From positions 3,209,589 through 3,273,588 of the forward strand of contig NC_039495.1 in NCBI RefSeq assembly GCF_003590095.1: 64,000 bases of DNA, in the 5' to 3' direction. Position numbers and translations under genes: made by a program. Numbering within the stretch: position 1 is the stretch's first letter; each line of letters starts with the position of its first letter. Shown one piece after another: positions 1 through 10,500 of the stretch. This stretch comes from Trichoplusia ni (Eukaryota > Arthropoda > Insecta > Lepidoptera > Noctuidae). The notes below the pieces were generated by a model. The model was given only the letters and a program-made list of their open reading frames with translations, made no database searches and was not told where the DNA came from.

Positions 1-3000
1 TGTAAATCTGGCTACCAAAAGGCAGAACATCAATGATAAAGTATAACGAATTCCTTCACGACTTATCCCTTTGAATATAAAAAGGTTTTACAGGAAAACT
101 TTTAATCAGGATCCATCGCTTCTACTATTTGTTTCAGAATTTATTATTCACTTGATAAAGTGGCAAGGTAATCATTACTTAGGTTCGTCTTATTTGAAGT
201 GGAACAAAATATATTTTGCAATAGAGTGAGTATTATGGACAGGTCTAGTATTATTAGTGAGAGACAAAACAACTTGGCTTAATCTAGTTGGATTTGTTTG
301 AAATGCTAATTAATGTATAACTAGATCAAATTATAAGTCGATTTAAGGTCTATCTATATACCAATTAACGATTTCGTTTTTACACATAATTTTAGAGCCA
401 AAGCACTTAACAAGAATATCTTCTGAATGTATCAGGAATAGATCCATACTCATTCTACCCTCAAGGACTGGCCATATAAATATCATACACACAGACACAC
501 TGCTAGAAACTGATGAAGGTATCAATCTGGTATTAAGTCAAGCCACGTCTCATGTTCTGCAAACCGAAGAAACAGAGGCATTAAATAGCTAACTTGACTT
601 AAGAAACAAAGGCCAAATGAGTAACTCGACCTGAGTCCAATCTCTTGGTCACCAAGTGATAACCCTTCGAGATCTTCCCATAGTAGATGCACCGGGGACA
701 TCGGACTTAAAAATGAAAGCATAAATCACGATCTTTGGCCCTAATTAATTCCTCGAGGCTTTGCCGGGGGAGTGTGCTATGGGGTTGAATTATTTGAAAA
801 ACTTTCACCTCTTTGTACTCTTTAATTATCTTTTGGGAGTCACCTGCGACCAGGTTATGGTCTTTGCGAGTTATGGTGTTGTTTTAATAAAAAAAATTTG
901 AACTGGTCAAAAATTCGGGGTGGTTGAGTAAGAAGTAGGCTCAAAATGACCTCCTGATGGTCCTTAAATTGTGGTTGTTAAATTTGCGTAAGTAGACCAG
1001 GTTAATAATATTTCATATATTATACTCATTAAGTGTCGTGTTCCATTAATATCCTACTCTAGTTATTTGATTGCAGGTGACACAGAGCTAGAAAAATAGA
1101 ACTTTAAATGTATAAATTGTACAAATTTTTCGACGTTTTGTAGCCAGTAATTATAGCAATTACGAAAAATAATTTAGATTATATCAAAAGAGGAATTCTT
1201 TAATTACTTATGACTTTATTGGACACTTGGTCACAAGCTGGAGATCTTTAGTTCGATTCAAAGGTCGTGCAAAATGTAGAGCCCTTATTTCTAATAAAAC
1301 AGTATTTTTTTTCGTTTTAAATATTTATTTTTTACTTTTTTCGACCAGTCTTATTGGCAGTCCGACTCCTCTAGAAAGATCTTCATAAAAAGTTTGCAAA
1401 AAAAAAAAAACGTTACTACAGTAATCTGTCAGCTAAAAGCGTAAAAATCAACACTTAAATATATTTCCAGTAATATTCCCGTTTTGACTCGACCCAAAAA
1501 CTAAAACGATGAAACATAATACTAGTCATTTACTCCACATCTAAAGAAAACTGTAAGAACTCTATAAAGTAAGCAAACTCTTCTTTTATTTCTACGAATC
1601 ACTTTGATGTTAGGCGCCAAGCTTTTTTATATGTCGTTTTTCGTCCAATAGCAATGCCACGCTTATTTAATATCTATAAATCGAATACGGATCATCGCAC
1701 TCGACAAAAACCTAATCCAAATCTTACAATTCGACGAACTGTTTCATTTGGAGATACCTATGGGAACCACATCGAGAAACTACGAATCATTGGGCTTTTT
1801 GTGGCCAAACTTTTAATAGAAACCATCTTAACATTGACAAAGTTATGTTCATTGGAAAACTAGTTACTGTCTAATTTTAAACCTTAAAATCATCAGCATA
1901 AGAATGCTTAAATTTAAATTTTGAATTTATCGATAGCAGATTTCAGTTTGTAAATCCAGTGCATCTATCCGTCTCTGCCACTTAAATTTGAACTTAATTT
2001 TAATAGGGTCAAAGTGTTTTTTAGATTGTTGAATGATGAACAATCAGAAGTGATATTTTGGGCAATTGTTAAAGAATCGATGAGCACGGCTTTGGAATTG
2101 ATTTCAATCAGTCAGACGGTAGGTGGCAACTGTATTACGGTGACCGTTTGTGTAGTGATCGGGTATGGTGGCAAGTAGCTCTACTTAGAATTACCTACAG
2201 TACATAATTATTTTTAGCGCTTGTTTTGTAGAAAATTATGTCAATAATGGAATAGTTTTCGGGAGAATTGAATAAATTATCGAAAACTTTGGTTTAATTA
2301 TTACCAAAATTTTATCATTTATAAAATATAGGTTTGTATTGAGTTATTATTCCTTCAAAACTAATATAATCAGAACTAGTATTCACAATTATTATTAACA
2401 ATCTAATATTTTTCACATTAATTCAGTAATTATAAATACACAAACTATCCTAGAATAAAATATAAAAGTAGAGCAACTTTCCCACCGTATCCCTTCACCG
2501 ACTGTCAATCAATACACCAATTTAATTAAGAATGAATTTATTTTTTACAGTAATAAGTAATAGCATTATAGACAGCGTCGAAGTTCATTCGCCGCATCGG
2601 TCATCGTTCATATTGTGTTCATTCACTCACTCAATCGCTCGTACAATTTCTATCGATAAATTATAGTCTTTTGATACTGATTGAGAAATGGAATTGAAAT
2701 GTATTGACAGTGTTGCATTACCGTTGAGAGTGTTATGTGGTACTCAGTGATGTTGTGATGAATACCATTTTCTATAGAAAGTCACTGACACAGAGTCACT
2801 GTGACAGAGTTCTGTTTTTTACGATTTTGGGCTTATGCTGCTTATCCTAAGGTTTTGCCGTCTGACTGACCGTCTCTCCGTATGTGCGTCACCAGGCTTC
2901 AATTCGTGTCTGTTAAATATGTGAAAAAGCTTTTGCAGAGGAACAACTAAGCCTGTAGCAAAATTAGCGTTTCAGTAATATAGAGCAATCGCAATGGCAA

Positions 3001-4392
3001 CCTTTTAAATATGTCATTCCGATAACTTTTTGCTAAATTGATTCACTATAACAAGATTATTTTTTTTATTCTTATAATTTTCTAAATATTTTTACAGTTT
3101 TTGAGTCAAATTTTTTGAAAACTGAACCTTTTTTATATTGTATCACTATTGCCACAACATTTTGCAGTAAAAAACATTCAAATAGGAAACTTGTGTAACT
3201 GTATGTATATATGATGGAGAAACCTTAAAGCTGAGGATACAACTGCTGTCCAGGAAGTAATTGCGGAGGTATGGAGCGCCGATGGCAGATTTCGATCCCA
3301 TTTGACTTAAAACCGTATCCTATCGGACTCATTTACTTATGTTGGCTTTGTGTGGATACGATGCTCAATTATTTATTTCAGAACTACTAGATAATCGCTT
3401 TATTTTTACTGTTGACATTATAGGAATTGACTTCGATTGATTGCACCTATGCCTATCGCCTATAGGTCAACTGAATAGAATAACTCTAACTCTCTCGTTC
3501 GACTTCAATAATTTTAACTACCCATCGAACTGCTCCTCGGTGTCTATTAAAACGTTATTTTTTGCTTAAAGTCAGCACTACGTCATGACCATTATACTTT
3601 AACTGCCAAAAGTCAATCATCAAAACATTTCACAATACAAACCCATTCAGTTGTAAAAAAGATAACAAACCTCTTTGTTCCCCTTAAAACGAGAGTTCTC
3701 TCTTTAATACTATTTCCGTTAACACAGAGAGCTCTTCACAAAGTATTGCAAAAACTATTTTTGCATCCAATGAAGCATAGCCACATCCATCGCAACCTTA
3801 CCCTGCTCAAGGCAGGTGACCGTTCACCGCATGCCCTGCATTACCCGCCGGTTAACCGGCCAACAGGCACGCGACTCCGTAATATAATTCAATCGCTAAT
3901 TGACGGTGTGATAACGCCTTTATAAGGTATAGACAGGACAGTAAGCATAAAGATAAATAAACAGAATTCGGTAGGGACAGAGTATTAAGGTTTGATAGAG
4001 ATCAAGTTGTCTTTAAGGGCAGAAGGCACGTAGGTGTCATTTTGTGAGGCTTAGTAGTACAAACCTTTTTCTAAATGTCCCTTTGTTGGGTTTTGATTTT
4101 ACCCATTGATACCCAGATGGCCTTCAATACCTTGTGTTCTATAAAGAATACCTATCTAATCTCTACTATCTACCTATTTCACTTGGTAACACAGAAAACC
4201 CAATTGTGAAAACCAATGACCTTTGATTAAACTGTACATTGCTAATTCATTTTAGTCTCAAATCGAGATTGACCTTGAAAAGATCCTGTATGTGGAAGAC
4301 GAGGTTGACAAAAACAACTAAACATATTTTTCTGAAACATCAAAGCTTGTACTATACATTATAATTTTGATAGCAATTAAGCACTTTACAAA
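1..4392. other. Non-coding AT-rich DNA with regulatory-looking islands
   Basis: No exon here can be supported. The stretch is AT-rich with short A and T runs. Two weak open frames on the minus strand abut at 343-525 and 522-722; the second begins with ATG and encodes 66 residues, but neither has splice or promoter support. TATCGATA octamers lie at 1928 and 2651. A GC-rich block at about 3770-3960 is listed separately. Confidence 0.5.
3775..3960. promoter_or_regulatory. GC-rich palindromic island, possible enhancer
   Basis: This block stands out in GC content from its AT-rich surroundings. It holds a perfect 14-bp palindrome, GCCGGTTAACCGGC (3847-3860), made of two head-to-head CCGGTT half sites like those bound by Grainyhead/CP2 factors. 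A second inverted repeat, GGTGA-N4-TCACC, lies at 3815-3828 and overlaps a CAGGTG E-box. CTAATTG, a homeodomain-type core, follows at about 3895. Regulatory function is inferred; no gene start is visible beside it. Confidence 0.3.
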
Positions 4393-4628
4393 TCTATATT
4401 TATTAATATATAAAAATGAAGAGTTTGTTTGTTTGAATGCGCTAATCTCAGGAACTACTATATTTTTGTATTGAATAGACCATTCATCGAGGAAGGTTTT
4501 AGGCTATATACCATACCGCTGCTACTAATAGGAGCGAAGATACAATGGAAAATGTGAAAAATCAGGGCAAGTATAAATCATAACTTATATCTTCTAACCA
4601 CGGGGACGAAGTCGCGGGAAACAGTTAG
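4393..4628 (+). mobile_element. Lep1-type non-autonomous Helitron-like element
   Basis: The element begins TCTAT after an A and ends with a GC-rich stem (GACGAAGTCGCGGG) followed by CAGTTAG and a T. This matches the TC...CTRR layout of Helitrons between A and T; the final CTAG has decayed to TTAG. It aligns along its length with the copy at 46418-46676, sharing GAAGAGTTTGTTTG, the CTAATCTCAGGAACTACT block and AGGAGCGAAGATACAATGG. It has no coding capacity. The Lep1-type assignment is from memory of lepidopteran Helitrons. Confidence 0.7.
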
Positions 4629-5385
4629 TATTTAATAGATTTAAAGGAGATAACCATACCAGTAACTTATTCAAATCGTAATAGTCCCAAAACACATAGT
4701 TTAAGATCAGTTAATTACTCCAAAATTAACGTTACAAATATTTAATAGGTAATACTTATAGGACAAAACCATGGATGGAACCAGTAACCAGTTGCAAAGG
4801 ACATGGTTGCAGATGGCAGGTTGTAGATAGCTTCAAAACGTTTACAATATAAATTGACAACTCTATATATTCGTAAGCTAAATATTATTCAGTGATATGT
4901 CGTCCGAAACTCAGTTGTGGCCTAATTGAAGTTGTAATTAGTCACAAAAACGTATCGCCAATGTTTCACATCCCGGATACGCCTGCTATAAGCCCGCAAT
5001 GACACACTACCATAAATATATACCGAACATACTTACAGTATAAATTACTGCAACTATAATTTTCTTTATTTAATTATTTGCAGCTTTGAGCCTTTATTTT
5101 AAGTAATAAAATAATTTATTGAGTATTTGTGACATGTCTGATTCCAGTCCCTCAGTCTCAGTGGTCTAATCATCGATAATTATTATTATTTATACCGAAT
5201 TGTGTCAAGGAAATAATTTATAAGAACAAAAACTGTACTTAAATACAATTATTGTACTAATACTTTAAAATACTAGTATCTATCTATCCTTCACTGATTA
5301 AGTTCCTAAAAAGAGATTGACAATCGTCTGGTATCTAAACATTAAATACATAAACGTCTTAAATATTTTAGTGCTATATTTGATT
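4629..5385. other. Non-coding AT-rich DNA
   Basis: I see no open frame with support, no tRNA and no clear repeat between the Helitron-like element and the LINE tail. Confidence 0.5.
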
Positions 5386-5655
5386 AAGTAATTCCGTGTT
5401 TCGGAAGGCACGTTAAATTGTGGGTCCCGGCTGTTATTCCTACATCTTTGACAGTCGTTACAGGTAGTCAGAAGCTTGAAAAAAGTCTGACAACCAGTCT
5501 AACCAAGGGGTATCGTGTTGCCCAGGTAACTGGGTTGAGGAGGCCAGATAGGCAATCGCTCCTTGTAAAACACTGGTACTTAGCTGAAACCGGTTAGGCT
5601 GGTAACCGACCCCAACATAGTTGGGAAACGGCTAGGCCAATGATGATTTGATTTA
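5386..5655 (+). mobile_element. LINE 3'-end fragment with ATG-type tail
   Basis: The block runs from the GTTTCGGAAGGCACG segment through GTAACTGGGTTGAGGAGG to CCGACCCCAACATAGTTGGG and ends in ATGATGATT. This series of blocks is a familiar 3' terminus of lepidopteran non-LTR retrotransposons that end in short triplet repeats. No reverse transcriptase sequence remains, so it is a dead 5'-truncated copy. The clade is not decided by this fragment; an RTE-like or CR1-like source is possible. Confidence 0.65.
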
Positions 5656-6389
5656 GTAAACCTTATTGTAATTTTGTTGTTGTAAATTTCTTTTAAATTG
5701 ACCTTTTTCGTCGAAAAGGCACACTAAGATGTTGTATTGTTTACTTTTCTTTAAGATCTTAAACCAATTTAATACAATTTACCTTAGGAATAACACTTAC
5801 TTTTCTTCTCACATCACTGACCAAGCTAAAATCTATACACAACACAGAATCAAACCTAACCAAACTTCAAACAGCATCTAAATCAAACAACAACATAAAC
5901 ATTTTTAATCACCATTGTTAATTACAAGTGACGTTATTATTAGTCATTGCAAGCGCCCACATTAATATCCACAACTTGTACAAGACTTGTTCGAGCTTGT
6001 TCGATGCTTAACATTAACTATCGATATGATTTATTGCACGCTTTTATCGATTATCGAGTTGTTTTAATCGATTGTGTTGGTTTTCGAATCGAGTAAAAAT
6101 TGTTGGCGTATTTATTACAGGTGGGTTGTGTGTTTTAATATTAGTGGTAAATAAGGACGAAAATGTATTTTCGGAAATAGTGAAGGAATGAGCATTGATA
6201 TTTTAGGGGTGAGTATCCCATCATGATCCCGTTCCGGATTTATTTTCGCATTTTTTTTCGTATCAGTTCTAAAATATTATACAAATAGTCATTTTACTTT
6301 TTTTTTAAATTTATCCCTGAAAAGATACTTGAATTTTGGCTTTGAGACTGTTATGTCACCACAACTTCGACATAGCATTTGATACGGAT

Positions 6390-6565
6390 AGAAGAGTGGT
6401 TGAGGTTCCCACGCCAAACTCACTTCGCGCGTGTAACGGGTTCGATCCTCGCGTAGGACAAGCGTTTGTGTGATCCACGAATGCTTGTAATGAGTGACCT
6501 GAATGTTTGTGGTTCCTGCCGCGACAAAAGGAAATAAACTCTTTGGTGCTAGTAAAAAACACGTT
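6390..6565 (+). mobile_element. tRNA-derived SINE, copy 1
   Basis: A polymerase III B box (GGGTTCGATCC) is followed by the family core GTAGGACAAGC...TGTGATCCACGAATGCTTG and a tail with AAACTCTTTGG. The head, GAGTGGTTGAGG, is a decayed A-box region. The same core recurs near 9.6, 16.8, 17.7, 20.7, 32.8, 45.6 and 60.5 kb. There is no coding capacity; an open frame on the opposite strand is incidental. Confidence 0.7.
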
Positions 6566-6689
6566 AAGTACTAACACATATTATAGAGCATCTTTACCAC
6601 CTCAAAGTCATCTCAAAATCTGACTTAATCAATCCACATCATTGACAAAATATAAATAGAAAACATAAAGGCTCTCATTCATAAGACAA

Positions 6690-6830
6690 GCAGTGTCGGA
6701 TGATAAAGGTGCTTGCACACGACGCATTGTAAGGGCGAGCGCACACCGCCCACAGTAGCGGCCCACGAGCGATCGGACGCTAGATCGGCCCGCCCGCCAA
6801 GACTCGCGCGTAAGGTTTAGCATGGAAAAG
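6690..6830. repeat. GC-rich CpG-dense block, possible repeat
   Basis: This short block is rich in CG dinucleotides (CGCACACCGCCCACAG, GATCGGACGCTAGATCGGCC, CGCCCGCC) inside AT-rich DNA. It looks like a piece of a dispersed GC-rich element but could also be a short CpG-rich regulatory segment. I could not define its ends. Confidence 0.3.
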
Positions 6831-7441
6831 GCTTTGATTTTCAAAAAATCATTAAATATGACCAAATCGCATAAAAAATAATAATATTTCTGTGAATTGT
6901 CTGAATTTATAAATAAATAACCGTTTTTCCTGATAATTATTGTGCATTTTTACGCGTTTTTTCGACGACAGATTATGTTTTCCTTTTTCATTAAATTTGC
7001 TTACTTATTTGTAGCGAATCTATCAGGCCTGTAAATTCACACTTCTACTCGTAATTCTTCCCCTAACATTCTCTCAGCAAATTCAACTAAAATACTAAAA
7101 TGTCACACAGTTAAAAAAAAAGCAATCAATTTCTACACAAAAATCATAATACAAAATCCCATTCCACACAACCAAACCACAACATTAACATAGAATAACA
7201 GAAAGCGAAGTAACAAATAAGGCTACATTCATTCACTCATTGTGCACAACGGTTTAAATAATAATTGAATCAATTCCCGGCTATCGGTCACTGATTAATG
7301 CGAGGCTAAAAAATAATGCATTATTGAACCGATCCTTTGTGTTCGATTATTTATAGCCGTGTAAGTGGGTGTGCGCGCACCTTTATGTTAAAATGAGTGT
7401 ACTTAGTAATGTAGGTAAAAATATTGTTACATTATTTGGAA

Positions 7442-7761
7442 CTAGCTGTTGCCCGCGACTTCGTCCGCGTGGTTAGAAGATATAAGTTATAATTTATACC
7501 TGCCTTCTATCTATCTATCTGCCTTCTATCTATCTTGTAGGATTCAGTCAGCGTTTGCAATGTAAGCTCAAAAAATGTGTTTTTTTTACGACCTCACATT
7601 AGAAACCTCAAAAATTGTAGCATATGTGTTATTCTGATGTATAAGCTATGTATACTGTGGTAAAGTTTCATCCAAATCCATTCAGTAGTTTTTACGTGAA
7701 AGAGTAACAAACATCCATACATCCATACTTACAAACTTTCGCCTTTATAATAGTAGTAGGA
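7442..7761 (-). mobile_element. Helitron-like element, minus strand, full length
   Basis: Read on the minus strand it starts TCCTACTACTATTATAAAG, passes GTATGGATGTATGGATG and the TACTGAATGGATTTGGATG block, and ends with the GC stem and CAGCTAG followed by T. Both ends fit Helitron rules (A|TC...CTAG|T). It belongs to a related but distinct subfamily from the copies at 4.4 and 46.4 kb. A TATC/CTAT microsatellite at 7505-7536 interrupts the 3' half. It has no protein coding capacity. Confidence 0.7.
7505..7536 (+). repeat. Imperfect CTAT microsatellite
   Basis: TCTATCTATCTATCTGCC followed by TTCTATCTATCTT: a tetranucleotide repeat with an internal duplication, inside the Helitron-like element. 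Confidence 0.8.
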
Positions 7762-8530
7762 TGGTATTTGTTGGTTATCAATTGTTTTTAATAGTTTGAA
7801 ACTTTCGCATTGCAAAAAGAAGTAGTAGACGAAATTGCAGGAAGGAGTCGGGCTTAAGCGTTAGTAAGATGCCATACTCGTAGGGGCATACTGCAAGGAG
7901 CTGCCGATGAAAGAGGATGAGGTTTCGGGCAAGGGTTTGCAAAATTGGAACTGTGATAAATGAGGCTTATGAAAAAAGTACAATACTACAATACTAGGTT
8001 GTATCTCAAAACCCGTATTAGCAGTAGACAGTTAAAATTTGTTACCTGTTATTTGTTTTTTTAACCTATTTGCACGTAACCCTCAGTATTACCAGTCCGA
8101 CTCGCACTTGAACGGTTTTATTTATTTTAATTTTGTCACCAAGTAACATCAATACCACGTTAGCAATGCGTACTTGTGTCATACAGTACCTTATAGCTAT
8201 TGCAAAGTCTGTATTACCTAATAAACACCACTGATTACATTCTCATTTAATCCATCAGAAATTCGATAGCCCGGCACGGCAATTATCTTTGAATTTTAAT
8301 TAGAGGCCTATAATAAATTGATATTGCTGTTTTTCTGTCAATGTGACTGATTGGGGACCCATTACAATTTATTAGCCGGCGCGGTTAAATGGTCGATCGT
8401 TGATAAGCATTAGATGTGGATAGAGTAGATTGGAGTCAGAGGTGAAAGTCGGTGTTTGTTTTTAGTTTTTCTATTATTTTTACCAAAAAGCGTCAAAAAG
8501 GTCATAATGTCATTCAAGTTTATAAACCTA

Positions 8531-8660
8531 TATGCTACTAATATTATAAACGCAGAAGATTATGTATGGATGTATGGATGTTTGTTCGTCTTACACGCAA
8601 AAACCACTGAACAGATTTAAATGAAACTTGGTATAAAGATAGTTTATAACCATATGGGCG
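8531..8660 (+). mobile_element. 5' fragment of a Helitron-like element
   Basis: ACTAATATTATAAACGCAGA, then GTATGGATGTATGGATG and an AAACCACTGAACAGATTT block, match the 5' half of the element at 7442-7761 read on its own strand. No 3' hairpin or CTAG end follows, so this is a truncated copy. Confidence 0.6.
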
Positions 8661-8769
8661 TAACATGTGACTATTTAGTTTTGTTAAGTTTTATATTTGT
8701 GTATAGATATGTGTTGTATTGTGATAAGCGATTTTTCTGAACTAACAGATATAACCAAGTGAGAGTATT

Positions 8770-8965
8770 CATCATCATCATCATCATCCACAGCCCATCT
8801 TATCCTCCCACTGCTGGGCATAGGCCTCCCCTTTCTCGTGCCAATTTCTACGGTCCTGTGCTAGCCTCATCCAGACTCGACCCGAGACCTTTATTATGTC
8901 ATCGGCCCATCTTGCTCCCGGACGACCGACGCTTCTTTTGCCTTGTCTTGGCCACCATTAGCACT
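8770..8965 (-). mobile_element. RTE-clade LINE, ORF2 C-terminus and triplet tail
   Basis: On the minus strand the frame reads GRPGARWADDIIK, then VWMRLAQDRRNWHEKGEAYA, then QQWEDKMGCG and a stop. This is the conserved C-terminus of RTE-type reverse-transcriptase polyproteins (RW-DDI, RLAQDR-W, GEAY-QQW). It is followed on that strand by an ATG triplet array (8770-8788), a usual RTE tail. Reverse transcriptase and endonuclease domains are absent, so this is a 5'-truncated dead insertion. The frame is intact over about 57 residues, which suggests moderate age. Confidence 0.85.
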
Positions 8966-9589
8966 GGCCAAATAATTCAAAGGTTTGGAAATGCTTGTGA
9001 CTTGTACAGCAATTTATTTGAGCTATCCGATAGCTAGCTTTAACGTTGTCTTGACAAGAATAGCTGGTTTGTCAGATATTTTATTTTTATTAATTAATTT
9101 ACTTTTACCAATTAATACACACCTTTTTTCCTTCTAGGATATATTAAGAATTAAATGACAGGTGCATATTAAAAAAACTTATACTTCAAACCATTTTATT
9201 AAAACCAAAAATTACAGATAAATATTTTTGTGATCTTGTTTAACTTATAACTAAAAAGGGTTTTATGAAATAATTAAGGGAAGGCAGAAAACTTAATATT
9301 TTCGTATCTGTTATTAACTGATATATATTAACAATATTTTAAAAGCAGGTGTAATGCGATTATGTAAATTCTGAACTATTAATTATGCGGAGTCGATACT
9401 CGTTGTAAATGATACCGTTGTTTCTTTATCGATTAAAGTATCGAGTTAACGTAGATTTGAATCGATTTCGGTTTATATTCGAGTTAATATTTTTGGAATA
9501 CTGAACGTGTTAGTTTAGAGAATACTTTTAGTATTAGTATCGAGTAATTTTAATGATATGAATCAATTGATGACTTAATTCATCATGGG

Positions 9590-9735
9590 TGGTGGCTGGT
9601 TTCAAGCCTCACCTAGGACTAGCATTTGTGTAATTCTAGAACGCTTGTTCTGTGTCTGGGTTTCTCCAGTCTTTTAAATGTTTGCGGAACATCTTTGGAC
9701 ACAAAGATTTCTTCCTTATGTGGGACACGTTAGCT
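9590..9735 (+). mobile_element. tRNA-derived SINE, copy 2 (3' part)
   Basis: The core CTAGGACTAGCATTTGTGTA...CGCTTGTTCTGTGTCTGGG and the tail AAATGTTTGCGGAAC...TTATGTGGGACACG match the SINE at 6.4 kb. The A-box end is missing or decayed. Confidence 0.6.
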
Positions 9736-9739
9736 TTTT

Positions 9740-10420
9740 TTTTTAATTAAAACCATTTCATGCCAAATGGTAGAAAGGCGAACTAAATGTCATAGACGTT
9801 ATCTAGGAACCATTATTTAACAATTGTTACCAAGGGAATTCATATCTTGATATTAATACTCAGCTATTCGAAAGAAAGGCCCCAATAAGGTCAAAATATG
9901 GAATTTTTATACTTAAAATAATTAAAGGTAGACATGACATTTAAAAAAAGTAAAATAGTGTTATTTTATTAATCAATATGCAGATGTAAATGTTCCCAAT
10001 ACCAGTGTTGAAAAATTCCGTATCACACCATTAAGTTCCCTTATTATTTTAATTTACAAATTAATGACTGAATCGAAATAATATTATTGGGATATTAAAT
10101 TAAATGTATAACAGTTAAAAACGGTACTTAAAAAAACCGAACACAAAATGTCACACTTGTGCACTTACGATTGCAACACGTATCGGCGCAAGCGCATTAA
10201 TTTGCGCCCAAAATGGAGTAGCGAGCATTACCTGTAGGGTGACAATGCTTCTTCTTAAATTGATTATTCTTTATTATATTTTGTTAAACCAAGTGTGTCT
10301 TGGTAGCCTTTCGGTTCCATGCATGGGGTGCAAGTTCAATCCAATTTCAGGCAACAATATGACGTTTTTCAAGGTTGTATACACAACTGTCAAACGGTGA
10401 AGGATACCATCCTGTCAACT
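9740..10420. other. Non-coding DNA with an E2F-like palindrome
   Basis: No gene is supported. A perfect 7-bp inverted repeat, GGCGCAA (10185-10191) and TTGCGCC (10202-10208), sits in a small GC-rich patch. Near 10310-10345 a GGTAGC...GCAAGTTCAATCC segment resembles a decayed tRNA-like A and B box pair, perhaps another SINE family. Confidence 0.4.
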
Positions 10421-10424
10421 CACT

Positions 10425-10500
10425 CAGTTCGACTCGCGATCCCGCCGCGTCTGCTCATGATTAAGGACTCCGGTTGGGTCCGAAACTAGTTACAGTTACA
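10425..10500 (+). repeat. Dispersed repeat with GGACTCCGGTTGG core, copy 1
   Basis: The segment CGACTCGCGATCCCGCCGCG, then ATTAAGGACTCCGGTTGGGT, then CCGAAACTAGT recurs almost unchanged at 15425-15510. It is repetitive DNA of unknown class, possibly a retroelement tail. Confidence 0.6.

Noticed and set aside
6356..6577. 73-codon minus-strand frame
   Set aside because: Lies entirely across a SINE copy.
8770..8788. ATC triplet array considered as a CRISPR-like or regulatory repeat
   Set aside because: It is a simple microsatellite forming the tail of the adjacent LINE.
8759..9037. 92-codon plus-strand frame starting with a run of isoleucines and histidine
   Set aside because: It is the antisense shadow of the RTE LINE tail and its triplet array.
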